A DNA stretch of 14,710 nucleotides, from the NCBI GenBank assembly GCA_029983575.1, contig JASBZE010000042.1:1-14710 (forward strand), in the 5' to 3' direction. Position numbers and translations under genes: made by a program. The notes beneath the pieces were generated by a model. The model did not search any database. It worked only from the letters and a program-made list of their open reading frames with translations, and was not told the origin of the DNA. Every line of letters starts with the position of its first letter. The first letter of the stretch is position 1. Source of the DNA: Peptostreptococcaceae bacterium. GTDB lineage: Bacteria; Bacillota; Clostridia; Peptostreptococcales; Peptostreptococcaceae. Positions 1 to 6,178 of this stretch are shown here, one piece after another.

Positions 1-77
1 TATCTTTAGACTTTAAATTTTTCTCATCAACGCTATATATTATACAACCTAAATTTCATTATTTTATTTTCAAACCC

Positions 78-851
78 CTAGTTTTTTGTCTTTAATAAAA
101 AGAATCCTCCTCCGACAAATAAAGCTCCGCCGACTATATTCCCAAGAGTCGCAACTGCCAAATTGTAAACTGCCATCTTAAGAGTGACCCCTGTTATACT
201 AGAAGATAGAAGTGAGGTTGCATAAACGGTCATATTAGCGATACTATGCTCAAAACCTGCCGTAATAAAAGTAAATAGCAATATAAAAATAATCATAACT
301 TTTGCGGCGTCATTTTCAGTTCTAAAACATACGAGAACCGCCAAACAAACCAAAATATTACACATCACACCTCTAAAAAACAGTGCTGCAAATGGAATAC
401 TCGCCTTACCTATAGCGGCATTTGTAAAAAACTGACCCGTATCGCCACTCGCTAGGCCCGCACCAACGAAAAGAGCGCTCACAATAATAGCACCAATTAG
501 ATTTCCAGCATAAGAAAACACCCATACCTTGATCATATTTTTTAGAGAAACGCCTTTATTTAGCCATCCAACAGTCATGACCATATTATTTCCCGTAAAA
601 AGCTCCGTCCCCGTAAAAACTACCAAGGTCAGTGCTACGACAAACACAATCCCAGTGTGAATCTTAGTAAATCCTCTACCTGCAGCTGCTGAAATTCCGC
701 CAACAGTATAAGCAATGACAATACCCACTCCTATAAAGAAGCCTGCAAAAGCCGAAGCTACTAAGTATTTAAACCAACTGTACTCTAGAAGCGACTCCTT
801 AACCTTAGCCGCCCCAGTAATTTTTTCAATAGTTTCGTTTATATAGATCAC
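78..851 (-). CDS. Formate/nitrite transporter family channel, NirC-like
   Basis: This 257-aa integral membrane protein belongs to the FNT family (PF01226), pentameric channels for small monovalent anions such as formate, nitrite or hydrosulfide. Several hydrophobic segments are visible (about residues 28-50, 66-82, 110-134, 152-176, 184-198 and 228-252). Family hallmarks are ELFTGN (83-88), NILVCLAV (165-172) and GFEHSIANM (199-207) with the central channel histidine H202. K149 lies where FNT channels carry a conserved lysine. The block after NILVCLAV (about 180-210) resembles E. coli NirC more than FocA, so nitrite is the favoured substrate; hydrosulfide or formate cannot be excluded. The start is GTG (849-851), preceded by AAGGA about 7 nt upstream. 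It is the last gene of a probable operon with the amidohydrolase and thioesterase, 52 bp after the amidohydrolase stop codon. No terminator is visible in the 77 bp after it. Confidence 0.88.
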   Translation of the reverse strand: MIYINETIEKITGAAKVKESLLEYSWFKYLVASAFAGFFIGVGIVIAYTVGGISAAAGRGFTKIHTGIVFVVALTLVVFTGTELFTGNNMVMTVGWLNKGVSLKNMIKVWVFSYAGNLIGAIIVSALFVGAGLASGDTGQFFTNAAIGKASIPFAALFFRGVMCNILVCLAVLVCFRTENDAAKVMIIFILLFTFITAGFEHSIANMTVYATSLLSSSITGVTLKMAVYNLAVATLGNIVGGALFVGGGFFLLKTKN

Positions 852-877
852 CTTACTTTCCTTATATTTATCTAAAT

Positions 878-910
878 TTACTTTAATCCTTACTTTAATC
901 CTTACTTTAT
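878..910. repeat. Short 12-bp tandem repeat at a gene junction
   Basis: TTACTTTAATCC occurs twice in perfect tandem (878-889, 890-901) followed by a partial third copy (902-910). The stop codon of the amidohydrolase gene (902-904) lies inside the partial copy. On the minus strand the core reads AAAGTAAGG, and the same 9-mer recurs at 851-859, where it overlaps the GTG start of the channel gene. It looks like slippage-type expansion of a ribosome-site-like purine tract. Confidence 0.8.
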
Positions 911-1849
911 ATTAAAAAATTCAATCGCGTTATTAAATAAAATAGCGTCGACCTCTTTTTCATCAAGCCCAGAATTTTTTATGTACTCTACAGCTCTAAC
1001 GTATTTCTCGTCCTTAAAATATGGAAAATCACTTCCCATAAAAAACTTCTCAACACCAAAACTATCTACAGAACACCTAAGCGCTGGTCCGTGGAAATTA
1101 GCCGTATCAAAATAAAAGCTCTCATTGATACTTTCCATCGGACTAGATTTAAAAGCGTTCCAGTCCTCATAATTATCCTCTATCCTCTGAATCAAAAATG
1201 GTAAAAATCCGCCCAAGTGAGCCACATGGAACTTAATATTAGGATATTTTTTTGAAACGTCGGCTTTCAATAGCTGCAAAATCGCCAAGCCATCTTCAAT
1301 AGGAGCACCTACGACCCACTCTAGATTAAAGTCGTTTACCATGGAAGAACAAGCTCCAAAACCTGTAGGATGAATGTATATCTTCGCCCCTATCTCGTTT
1401 AAAGCCTCAAAAAACCTAGTGAGCCTCTCATCACCAATAGGTATATCTTGATGAAGATAAGTATTTAAAGCGACACCTACAAAACCAAGCTCATTAATGC
1501 ACCTCTTTGCCTCCTCGATAGCCTCATCGACATATGGAAGCGGAACAACCCCATAGCATAAAAACTTATCAGGGTATTCCTTCATCACATCTGCGTACAC
1601 ATCGTTGATCATCTTCGCACACTCGAGAGCTTCCTCAGCACTTCCATACTCAGGAACCTGTGGTGTTGCAGATATTACCTGCCTTTTTACCCCGGCTTTT
1701 TCCATCAGAGAAAACCTGTACTCCAAATCCTCCTTTGAGTTAGTAGCATTCATCATTCTTGCAATCTCGACGCCCTTAGAACCAAGACCCTCAATTTTTG
1801 ACAAATACTCCTCGCTCCATAAATGTGAATGTGTATCTATATAATTCAT
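902..1849 (-). CDS. Amidohydrolase family 2 (ACMSD-like) metal-dependent hydrolase or decarboxylase
   Basis: This 315-aa protein has the amidohydrolase-2 TIM-barrel layout (PF04909), the group that includes ACMSD-type and resorcylate-type decarboxylases as well as hydrolases. Metal-site residues visible in order are H7 and H9 in DTHSH, H160 in IYIHPTG, H208/H211 in FHVAHLGG and D274 in MGSDFPY. All expected ligands are present, so the enzyme should be active. The substrate is not deducible. The start was placed at ATG 1847-1849 because AAAGGAAG sits 5 nt upstream and the family motif begins right after it. A longer reading from a TTG at 1897 adds 16 residues that look like a relic of the upstream thioesterase C-terminus rather than enzyme. 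It lies 89 bp after the thioesterase gene and 50 bp before the channel gene, consistent with one operon. Confidence 0.85.
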   Translation of the reverse strand: MNYIDTHSHLWSEEYLSKIEGLGSKGVEIARMMNATNSKEDLEYRFSLMEKAGVKRQVISATPQVPEYGSAEEALECAKMINDVYADVMKEYPDKFLCYGVVPLPYVDEAIEEAKRCINELGFVGVALNTYLHQDIPIGDERLTRFFEALNEIGAKIYIHPTGFGACSSMVNDFNLEWVVGAPIEDGLAILQLLKADVSKKYPNIKFHVAHLGGFLPFLIQRIEDNYEDWNAFKSSPMESINESFYFDTANFHGPALRCSVDSFGVEKFFMGSDFPYFKDEKYVRAVEYIKNSGLDEKEVDAILFNNAIEFFNIK

Positions 1850-1865
1850 AAGAACTTCCTTTCTT

Positions 1866-1897
1866 TTAGCATTATCTACCTTAGTGTTTACAATCAA
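1866..1897 (-). pseudogene. Decayed copy of the thioesterase gene 3' end
   Basis: The segment upstream of the amidohydrolase start reads, in frame, VNTKVDNAKRK. The C-terminus of the adjacent thioesterase is VNAKIDKAKK (DNA 1946-1980). By eye, 1866-1895 matches 1946-1975 at roughly three quarters of bases. The match continues to a shared TTG codon with a one-codon gap. This looks like the remnant of a tandem duplication whose stop codon was lost, leaving an open frame that runs into the amidohydrolase. Coincidental Lys/Ala-rich similarity is the alternative. Confidence 0.5.
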
Positions 1898-1938
1898 ATC
1901 TACATTATTGATTTATTCAATAAACATTTCTATCGACA

Positions 1939-2337
1939 CTACTTCTTAGCCTTGTCTATCTTAGCATTTACACTAGCCAAAAACTTCTCATTGTCAATAA
2001 TAAATCTCTGATGTTCTCCTTCGCCGATATCATCGAGATCATCATAACACCTAACCTTGAACACTAGCCTTGACCTGTCGACTTCAACTAGCTCAGCCTC
2101 ACAAACCACCTTCATTCCAAGTGGAGTAGCTGCCTTGTGATTTGTCGAAATAGAAATACCGACAGTCCCCTGAGAATCATCTAAGTGTTTTTGAGCAAGC
2201 TCCTTACAAGTTTGCTCCATAAGTGCAATCATATATGGAGTCCCAAAAACTTCAAGACCGCCACTTCCAGCCGCAGCCGCCGTATTACTCTTATCTACAA
2301 CCAATTCACAACTGTGCTTTAATCCAACTTCTAACAT
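1939..2337 (-). CDS. FlK-like hot-dog thioesterase
   Basis: This 132-aa single hot-dog-fold protein resembles FlK, the fluoroacetyl-CoA thioesterase of Streptomyces cattleya, along its whole length. FlK uses a Thr42-Glu50-His76 triad. T33, E41 and H67 are found here with the same spacings (8 and 26 residues), in FGTPYMIALME and STNHKAATP. The C-terminal part (DIGEGEHQR...NEKF) also matches. It should hydrolyse an acyl-CoA thioester in the cytoplasm. Whether the substrate is a fluorinated or other small acyl-CoA cannot be told, because the fluoroacetate specificity of FlK depends on further residues. The start is ATG 2335-2337 with GGAGG 7 nt upstream and an extended -10 element about 40 bp upstream. 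It is the first gene of a probable operon with the amidohydrolase and the anion channel. Confidence 0.82.
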   Translation of the reverse strand: MLEVGLKHSCELVVDKSNTAAAAGSGGLEVFGTPYMIALMEQTCKELAQKHLDDSQGTVGISISTNHKAATPLGMKVVCEAELVEVDRSRLVFKVRCYDDLDDIGEGEHQRFIIDNEKFLASVNAKIDKAKK

Positions 2338-2376
2338 ATATTACCTCCGTTTATATTGATATATTAAGCATTATTA

Positions 2377-2385
2377 ATTATACCA
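2377..2385 (-). promoter_or_regulatory. Extended -10 promoter for the thioesterase operon
   Basis: On the minus strand the sequence is TGGTATAAT: a perfect TATAAT preceded by the TGn extension of sigma-A promoters. It lies 40 bp before the thioesterase start codon. No good -35 hexamer is visible at 16-18 bp, which extended -10 promoters tolerate. Confidence 0.6.
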
Positions 2386-2468
2386 AAAAATCATTCTTCT
2401 AGTCCCAAAACAGAAAATAAATTTTTATTATCAATCAAATAGCCTTTTTATTAAACAACTAGTTGGCA

Positions 2469-2541
2469 CTGAGAAAGATATATCAAATCCGTAAATTAGC
2501 ACTTAGAAAGATATAGCGAACCAACAAACTTTAAATTAGCA
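2469..2541. repeat. Imperfect tandem duplication of 33/40 bp
   Basis: Two head-to-tail units, 2469-2501 (33 bp) and 2502-2541 (40 bp), share AAATTAGCA at one end and GAGAAAGATATA/TAGAAAGATATA at the other, differing by a 7-bp indel. A further partial copy (TTGGCA) adjoins at 2463-2468. The repeat occupies the noncoding stretch just downstream of the GNAT gene. No hairpin with a T-run is seen, so it is not a terminator. Confidence 0.7.
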
Positions 2542-2550
2542 AATATCTGC

Positions 2551-3033
2551 CTATTTATCGCTAGAACTCTTTGCTAACTTCTCTAGGGTATCGCCAGAAA
2601 TCCTGTATACCGTCCACTCGTCCATAGGTATCGCTCCTAATGATAGATAAAACTCTATGCTAGGAGTATTTGAATCAAGACACCACCACTCAAGCCTACC
2701 GCAGCCACGCTCGACACCTATCTCAGCAAGCTTTGCAAGCAGCGCCTTTCCATAACCCTTGCCCCTATACTCAGGCTTAACATATAAATCCTCAAGATAA
2801 ATGCCCGCCCTACCTAGAAAAGTAGAGAAATTATGGAAGAAAAGAGCAAACCCAACTTCCTTATCGTCCTCTAAAACAAAGATGACCTCGGCTTTTTCCT
2901 TATCGAAAATCCAATCCTCCAAAATATTCTCATCAGCGACCACCTCATCTAGAAGCTCCTCATACTCAGCTAAATCCTTGATAAACCTAAGAATTAATCC
3001 GACATCCTCCCTTTTTGCATATCTAAATTTCAT
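2551..3033 (-). CDS. GNAT N-acetyltransferase, diamine/spermidine (SSAT) type
   Basis: This 160-aa cytoplasmic acetyltransferase (PF00583) is of the SSAT/diamine-acetyltransferase subgroup, which transfers acetyl from acetyl-CoA to a primary amine such as a polyamine or thialysine. The acetyl-CoA pyrophosphate loop is RGKGYG (90-95), following LEDLYVKPEY. The subgroup signature CGRLEWWCLDSNTPSIEFY with the candidate acid Y130, then GAIPMDEWTVYRI, is intact. The start was set at ATG 3031-3033, with GGAAGGTG about 5 nt upstream; an upstream TTG in the same frame (3049-3051) has no family support. It begins only 2 bp after the stop of the AlkD remnant, and its ribosome site lies inside that remnant, so the two are probably cotranscribed and translationally coupled. 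The substrate is inferred from subgroup only. Confidence 0.86.
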   Translation of the reverse strand: MKFRYAKREDVGLILRFIKDLAEYEELLDEVVADENILEDWIFDKEKAEVIFVLEDDKEVGFALFFHNFSTFLGRAGIYLEDLYVKPEYRGKGYGKALLAKLAEIGVERGCGRLEWWCLDSNTPSIEFYLSLGAIPMDEWTVYRISGDTLEKLAKSSSDK

Positions 3034-3035
3034 AA

Positions 3036-3248
3036 TCACACCTTCCAACAACCCTTGTAAATTGATTTTCTCTCAGGACTTTTAATCCCGTAAAACTTGA
3101 ATTTGTACCTCATATACTTTGACATCTTCTCTGCGTTGTCTTTATCAGAAAGCCTCTCAAAATCATGCTTAATTTTGACAAAAACATCATCCTTAATATA
3201 TGTATAACCGTCTTTCATACCATCACTTACCTTATTATTTATATCCAT
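3036..3248 (-). pseudogene. Truncated AlkD-type DNA glycosylase remnant
   Basis: The open frame encodes 70 aa and corresponds to only the N-terminal helices of the AlkD DNA alkylation repair family (PF08713), whose members are usually about 220-240 aa. The family-like stretch is KMSKYMRYKFKFYGIKSPER (41-60), matching the first ALK repeat and the following GI(K/Q)(T/S)PER turn. The frame then ends after IYKGCWKV, and no further AlkD sequence is seen before or after the GNAT gene. All base-recognition helices are therefore missing and glycosylase activity is not expected. A 3' deletion that joined the remnant to the GNAT gene is the simplest reading. The better ribosome site (AAGGTAAG) precedes an internal ATG at 3216-3218, so a 60-residue peptide could still be made and might now act as a leader for the GNAT gene. 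Confidence 0.7.
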
Positions 3249-3281
3249 AAATCAAAGCCAATGCCTTTTTAAATATGCACT

Positions 3282-3300
3282 GATAATATATAATATTATC
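3282..3300. other. AT-only inverted repeat
   Basis: GATAATAT and ATATTATC are perfectly complementary around a 3-nt centre, just upstream of the AlkD remnant. There is no T-run after it, so a terminator is unlikely. It may be an operator-like dyad, since a possible minus-strand -10 (TATAAT) lies upstream at 3354-3359. Confidence 0.35.
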
Positions 3301-3353
3301 TGTTATCTTTATTCATAGCTTATGTCTAGTCGGTATATTCATCTATCTCATAA

Positions 3354-3359
3354 ATTATA
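3354..3359 (-). promoter_or_regulatory. Possible -10 element for the AlkD remnant and GNAT genes
   Basis: A perfect TATAAT on the minus strand lies 106 bp before the longest start of the remnant, between it and the lyase gene. The hexamer 17 bp upstream (TTAGTT) is a weak -35. Support is modest. Confidence 0.35.
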
Positions 3360-3391
3360 CAAACTACAAAACATATAACTAAGTCGACACA

Positions 3392-5941
3392 TTAATAAAC
3401 ATCTATAACAGTCTCATTATCTACATCTTTTCCATTAATCTCGACGACAATCAAATCAGTACCTTGTGGAATCGCTCCATAGGTTTTAAAAAACACGTCG
3501 TTCTTAATACTCATATTTCCATCAGAAGAAACCTTGCCGATTATATTTCCATTTCTATATAGCTCTACCGTCCTTGAATTCATCTTCGCCTTAACTGATG
3601 GGTCTAAGTGAAACAGTAGCTTGTAGTTGTGGTTTTTCTTATCTAGAGAAATCATCCTATCCCTTACCACGAACCTAGATAAATCACTACCATAAGCGAT
3701 TGACCTATTAAACTTAACCCCCTTAATCCTGTCAGTAGAGCCTCTCATAACTCCTAGTACATCTGGCAGAGAAGAAAATCCTTCAGAATTATAAGAACTT
3801 CCTCCTATCTCTTCCACAGTTTCCGATGAGCTTGTACCTCTATCATCTGCAAATAAAACCGTACTTCCCCTTGTGGTTTCATTTTTATCATCGACTATCA
3901 ATGTGTTGTGAGCTTCAAAACTCTTCACGTATTGAGCATATGAATTAGAATACTCATACCCAAAAGCTCCAACCTCAGAGAAAACAACTCCATTTTTGTA
4001 AAGCCAGAAACTCAGATCGTCATTGTGCCTATGATAATCTCTAAGCGCCCCACCTCTAAAAAGAAGATAGGTATCTGAACCCTTCAAAATATCATATCCG
4101 GACTTCAAAAAAGTCGCTCTCCTAGTCTCATATCTATAATCGATTGGATCTCTCTCATAATATTTTTCTAAATCGACCTTGATCATTCCCGTATCACCAA
4201 GATTTGGCAAATATGAATTAGGCATCACTACAGCATTGGAAAAATCATAAGACCTATCGTAAATTCTCTTAATCTCATTATACCTGCTAACATTAGAGCT
4301 AATCGAATCCACGTAATTTTTAAGCTCCTCCAGCAATACGAAGTGGTATTCAGGAGAGTTTTCCATATGGACACCCTCTTCGTCGAAATTATTTAGAAAA
4401 TAATCTGCAGCTCTATTTGCAGCAATCCTAAACATAGATGAATCCCCAACGAAATTTGCATATCTCATAACAGCATTATCTTGAAAATATCCATGGTTGT
4501 TATTTCCCGACCAAAAATCCGTGTAAGCCATCTTTCTAGCCATAAGATTCATAGATTTTAACATCATATTCTTGTCCGATGACCTCAGTGCGTGATTTGA
4601 GTTTACATAGAAATAAAGATAACTCATAAGTCTTCTGGCGGTGGTTTCATCGTGCCACATCATCTCAATATCGTCACTTAGCTCGGACTCAAACTTTCTA
4701 ATATAATTAATACCAGAGTTGACATACTTCTTATCCCCAGTAGCTATGTAGGCATTGGTTAAATCACTTAAAAAGAAAAAAGCGAAAACTCTTCTCTGTT
4801 CATTTCTAGAGCGACTAGAAAAACTCCTAAAATTCCCATTATATGAAATAGTCCTGTCTCCATTTTCGTAAAGAGGAAAAGTGCCCGCTATTATCCTATC
4901 AGCCCAAGCAACATAATCATCGTCAAAAACCAACCTGTTGACAATATTTTTTCTAACCTTAGAACCAAGCTCTCCTCCGAGAACTACAGCCCTATCATAG
5001 TCGTAAATATTTTGGTATGTATTAGGATTTTGATTGAATAAAACCATATTCATATTTCTTTTTGAAGCATAAACGGATCCCGCCATAGCGTCGGCGAAAT
5101 TCTCCCCACTAGTAAGGACCAGTCCCTCATTTTTTTCCTGATCCCTGTTAAACATATATGAAGTATCATACCTAGATACCCCAGAATACCTGTATAGATT
5201 GGAAATATTTCTGTCCAATGCTCCAGAAATAGATGCCGTACCACCTAAAGCTACAAACTTCTCTATAGATTTTCCTTTTAGAAAACTAAAAAATCCACTG
5301 TCCATAACCTTTGGAGCCAAAATTATAGGAAACTTATTCTTATGAGCATAGGCACCGGCAGAAATCGCGTCGGCAAAATTCTCCCCACTTACTATCATCG
5401 CCTTTTTTGATTCTGAAATATCGTAAGACTTAAAAATATTCATATTGGTATCATAGCGATTTTTTCCGCTAATCCTAGTCACCGACTCTATACCGTCTAA
5501 ATTTTTAAGTTTCTCTTCAACAGCTGAGGACACAGAAGAAGAGCCCCCGACAATAATAGCCCTCTCTGCTTTTAATCTCTTGACCTCATCTCTAATAGAT
5601 GGTTCTAGATTTTTACCCATAGTTATCAAAATAGGAGCGTCTTCCATAGAAGAAACGTATATCGAACTAATAGAGTCAGCATATACCTTTCCGCTTACGA
5701 TGATAACAGACTTAGCAGAAGAAAACACTCTCCTTGAGATAGCCACAGAAGTTTCTACCCTGTTTTTTCCCTTAATCACCTCGATGTTCTTGGCATTTAC
5801 CTGCTTTATCTTATCCTTGTACAAAGCACGATCACTTGCAAATGACTGCATAGATGATAGAGATAAAAGTATGCAGAGAGCAATGGCTAAAGCCATCTTT
5901 AAATATTTAACTCTATACAAAAAATACTTAAACACCTTCAT
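3392..5941 (-). CDS. Cell-wall-anchored heparinase II/III-type polysaccharide lyase with three CWB2 repeats
   Basis: This 849-aa exported protein starts at ATG 5939-5941, where GAGGTG lies 4 nt upstream; a longer in-frame reading lacks a ribosome site. Residues 1-35 form a signal peptide ending near SFAS. Three CWB2 repeats follow (about 54-149, 153-248, 249-336), carrying SGKNRYDT, SGENFADA and ALGG-type blocks; the third is shortened. From about 340 an alpha/alpha-toroid lyase region begins: WHDETTARR (429-437), NNNHGYFQD with N482/H483, and ENSPEYHF with Y532. The beta-sandwich heparinase II/III part (PF07940) has HRHNDDLSF with H637, H639 and D641, then Y..SFEAHNT with H678. These correspond to Asn, Tyr and His catalytic positions of PL12-type lyases, so activity on a uronate-containing polysaccharide is likely. 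The mature part has no cysteine. A hairpin terminator precedes it, so it probably has its own, weak-looking promoter. Confidence 0.88.
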   Translation of the reverse strand: MKVFKYFLYRVKYLKMALAIALCILLSLSSMQSFASDRALYKDKIKQVNAKNIEVIKGKNRVETSVAISRRVFSSAKSVIIVSGKVYADSISSIYVSSMEDAPILITMGKNLEPSIRDEVKRLKAERAIIVGGSSSVSSAVEEKLKNLDGIESVTRISGKNRYDTNMNIFKSYDISESKKAMIVSGENFADAISAGAYAHKNKFPIILAPKVMDSGFFSFLKGKSIEKFVALGGTASISGALDRNISNLYRYSGVSRYDTSYMFNRDQEKNEGLVLTSGENFADAMAGSVYASKRNMNMVLFNQNPNTYQNIYDYDRAVVLGGELGSKVRKNIVNRLVFDDDYVAWADRIIAGTFPLYENGDRTISYNGNFRSFSSRSRNEQRRVFAFFFLSDLTNAYIATGDKKYVNSGINYIRKFESELSDDIEMMWHDETTARRLMSYLYFYVNSNHALRSSDKNMMLKSMNLMARKMAYTDFWSGNNNHGYFQDNAVMRYANFVGDSSMFRIAANRAADYFLNNFDEEGVHMENSPEYHFVLLEELKNYVDSISSNVSRYNEIKRIYDRSYDFSNAVVMPNSYLPNLGDTGMIKVDLEKYYERDPIDYRYETRRATFLKSGYDILKGSDTYLLFRGGALRDYHRHNDDLSFWLYKNGVVFSEVGAFGYEYSNSYAQYVKSFEAHNTLIVDDKNETTRGSTVLFADDRGTSSSETVEEIGGSSYNSEGFSSLPDVLGVMRGSTDRIKGVKFNRSIAYGSDLSRFVVRDRMISLDKKNHNYKLLFHLDPSVKAKMNSRTVELYRNGNIIGKVSSDGNMSIKNDVFFKTYGAIPQGTDLIVVEINGKDVDNETVIDVY

Positions 5942-5957
5942 AAAACACCTCAAATTG

Positions 5958-6011
5958 TTGCTAGTTAATTTACTTATCGCCAATTAAATAGCTTAAATAA
6001 TTGCTAGTTAA
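5958..6011. repeat. 11-bp direct repeat flanking the lyase leader
   Basis: TTGCTAGTTAA occurs at 5958-5968 and again at 6001-6011, 43 bp apart, between the terminator hairpin and the lyase start codon. The proximal copy lies just before the lyase ribosome site. It could be a paired binding site; no convincing -35/-10 pair is seen between the copies. Confidence 0.6.
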
Positions 6012-6016
6012 ACAAA

Positions 6017-6037
6017 GGCTGGCTAAACCAGCCAGCC
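6017..6037 (-). terminator. Probable intrinsic terminator of the two-gene CWB2 operon
   Basis: A perfect 8-bp GC-rich stem (GGCTGGCT / AGCCAGCC, 5-nt loop) is the only strong hairpin between the 768-aa gene and the lyase gene. On the minus strand it is followed by TTTGTTT, a modest T-tract. It lies about 140 bp after the stop codon. Read-through into the lyase gene is possible because the tract is interrupted. Confidence 0.62.
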
Positions 6038-6092
6038 CTTTAAATTTATAAATTTTAAAATTTTTTCACGTTAACTTTGACTTAATTACCCT

Positions 6093-6177
6093 TTAGACTT
6101 ATCTCCATCTAACTATTATTAGACTTATGATTTACATCTGTAGGCTTTTGATTTATATCTGTCTAATTTTCATTAGA
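6093..6177. repeat. Degenerate TTAGACTTAT/ATCTG repeats and a small hairpin after the 768-aa gene
   Basis: TTAGACTTAT occurs at 6093-6102 and 6119-6128. Two adjacent 21-bp units, 6124-6144 and 6145-6165, share CTTNTGATTTANATCTGT. Directly after the stop codon, on the minus strand, TCTAAT-GAAA-ATTAGA (6162-6177) forms a 6-bp stem with a GNRA-type GAAA loop. The function is unknown; the hairpin could protect the mRNA 3' end or be a by-product of repeat growth. Confidence 0.55.
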
Positions 6178-6178
6178 T

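Noticed and set aside
39..44. TATAAT on the minus strand after the anion channel gene, pointing out of the window
   Set aside because: There is no -35 at 16-18 bp, no TGn extension, and the target gene lies outside the window, so it cannot be supported in this AT-rich spacer.
1850..1897. Longer amidohydrolase starting at TTG 1897
   Set aside because: The added residues match the thioesterase C-terminus rather than the enzyme family, and a good ribosome site precedes the internal ATG at 1847-1849.
5942..5983. Longer lyase reading starting 14 codons upstream of ATG 5939-5941
   Set aside because: The extra residues would precede a normal signal peptide, and GAGGTG is correctly spaced only for the ATG at 5939-5941.
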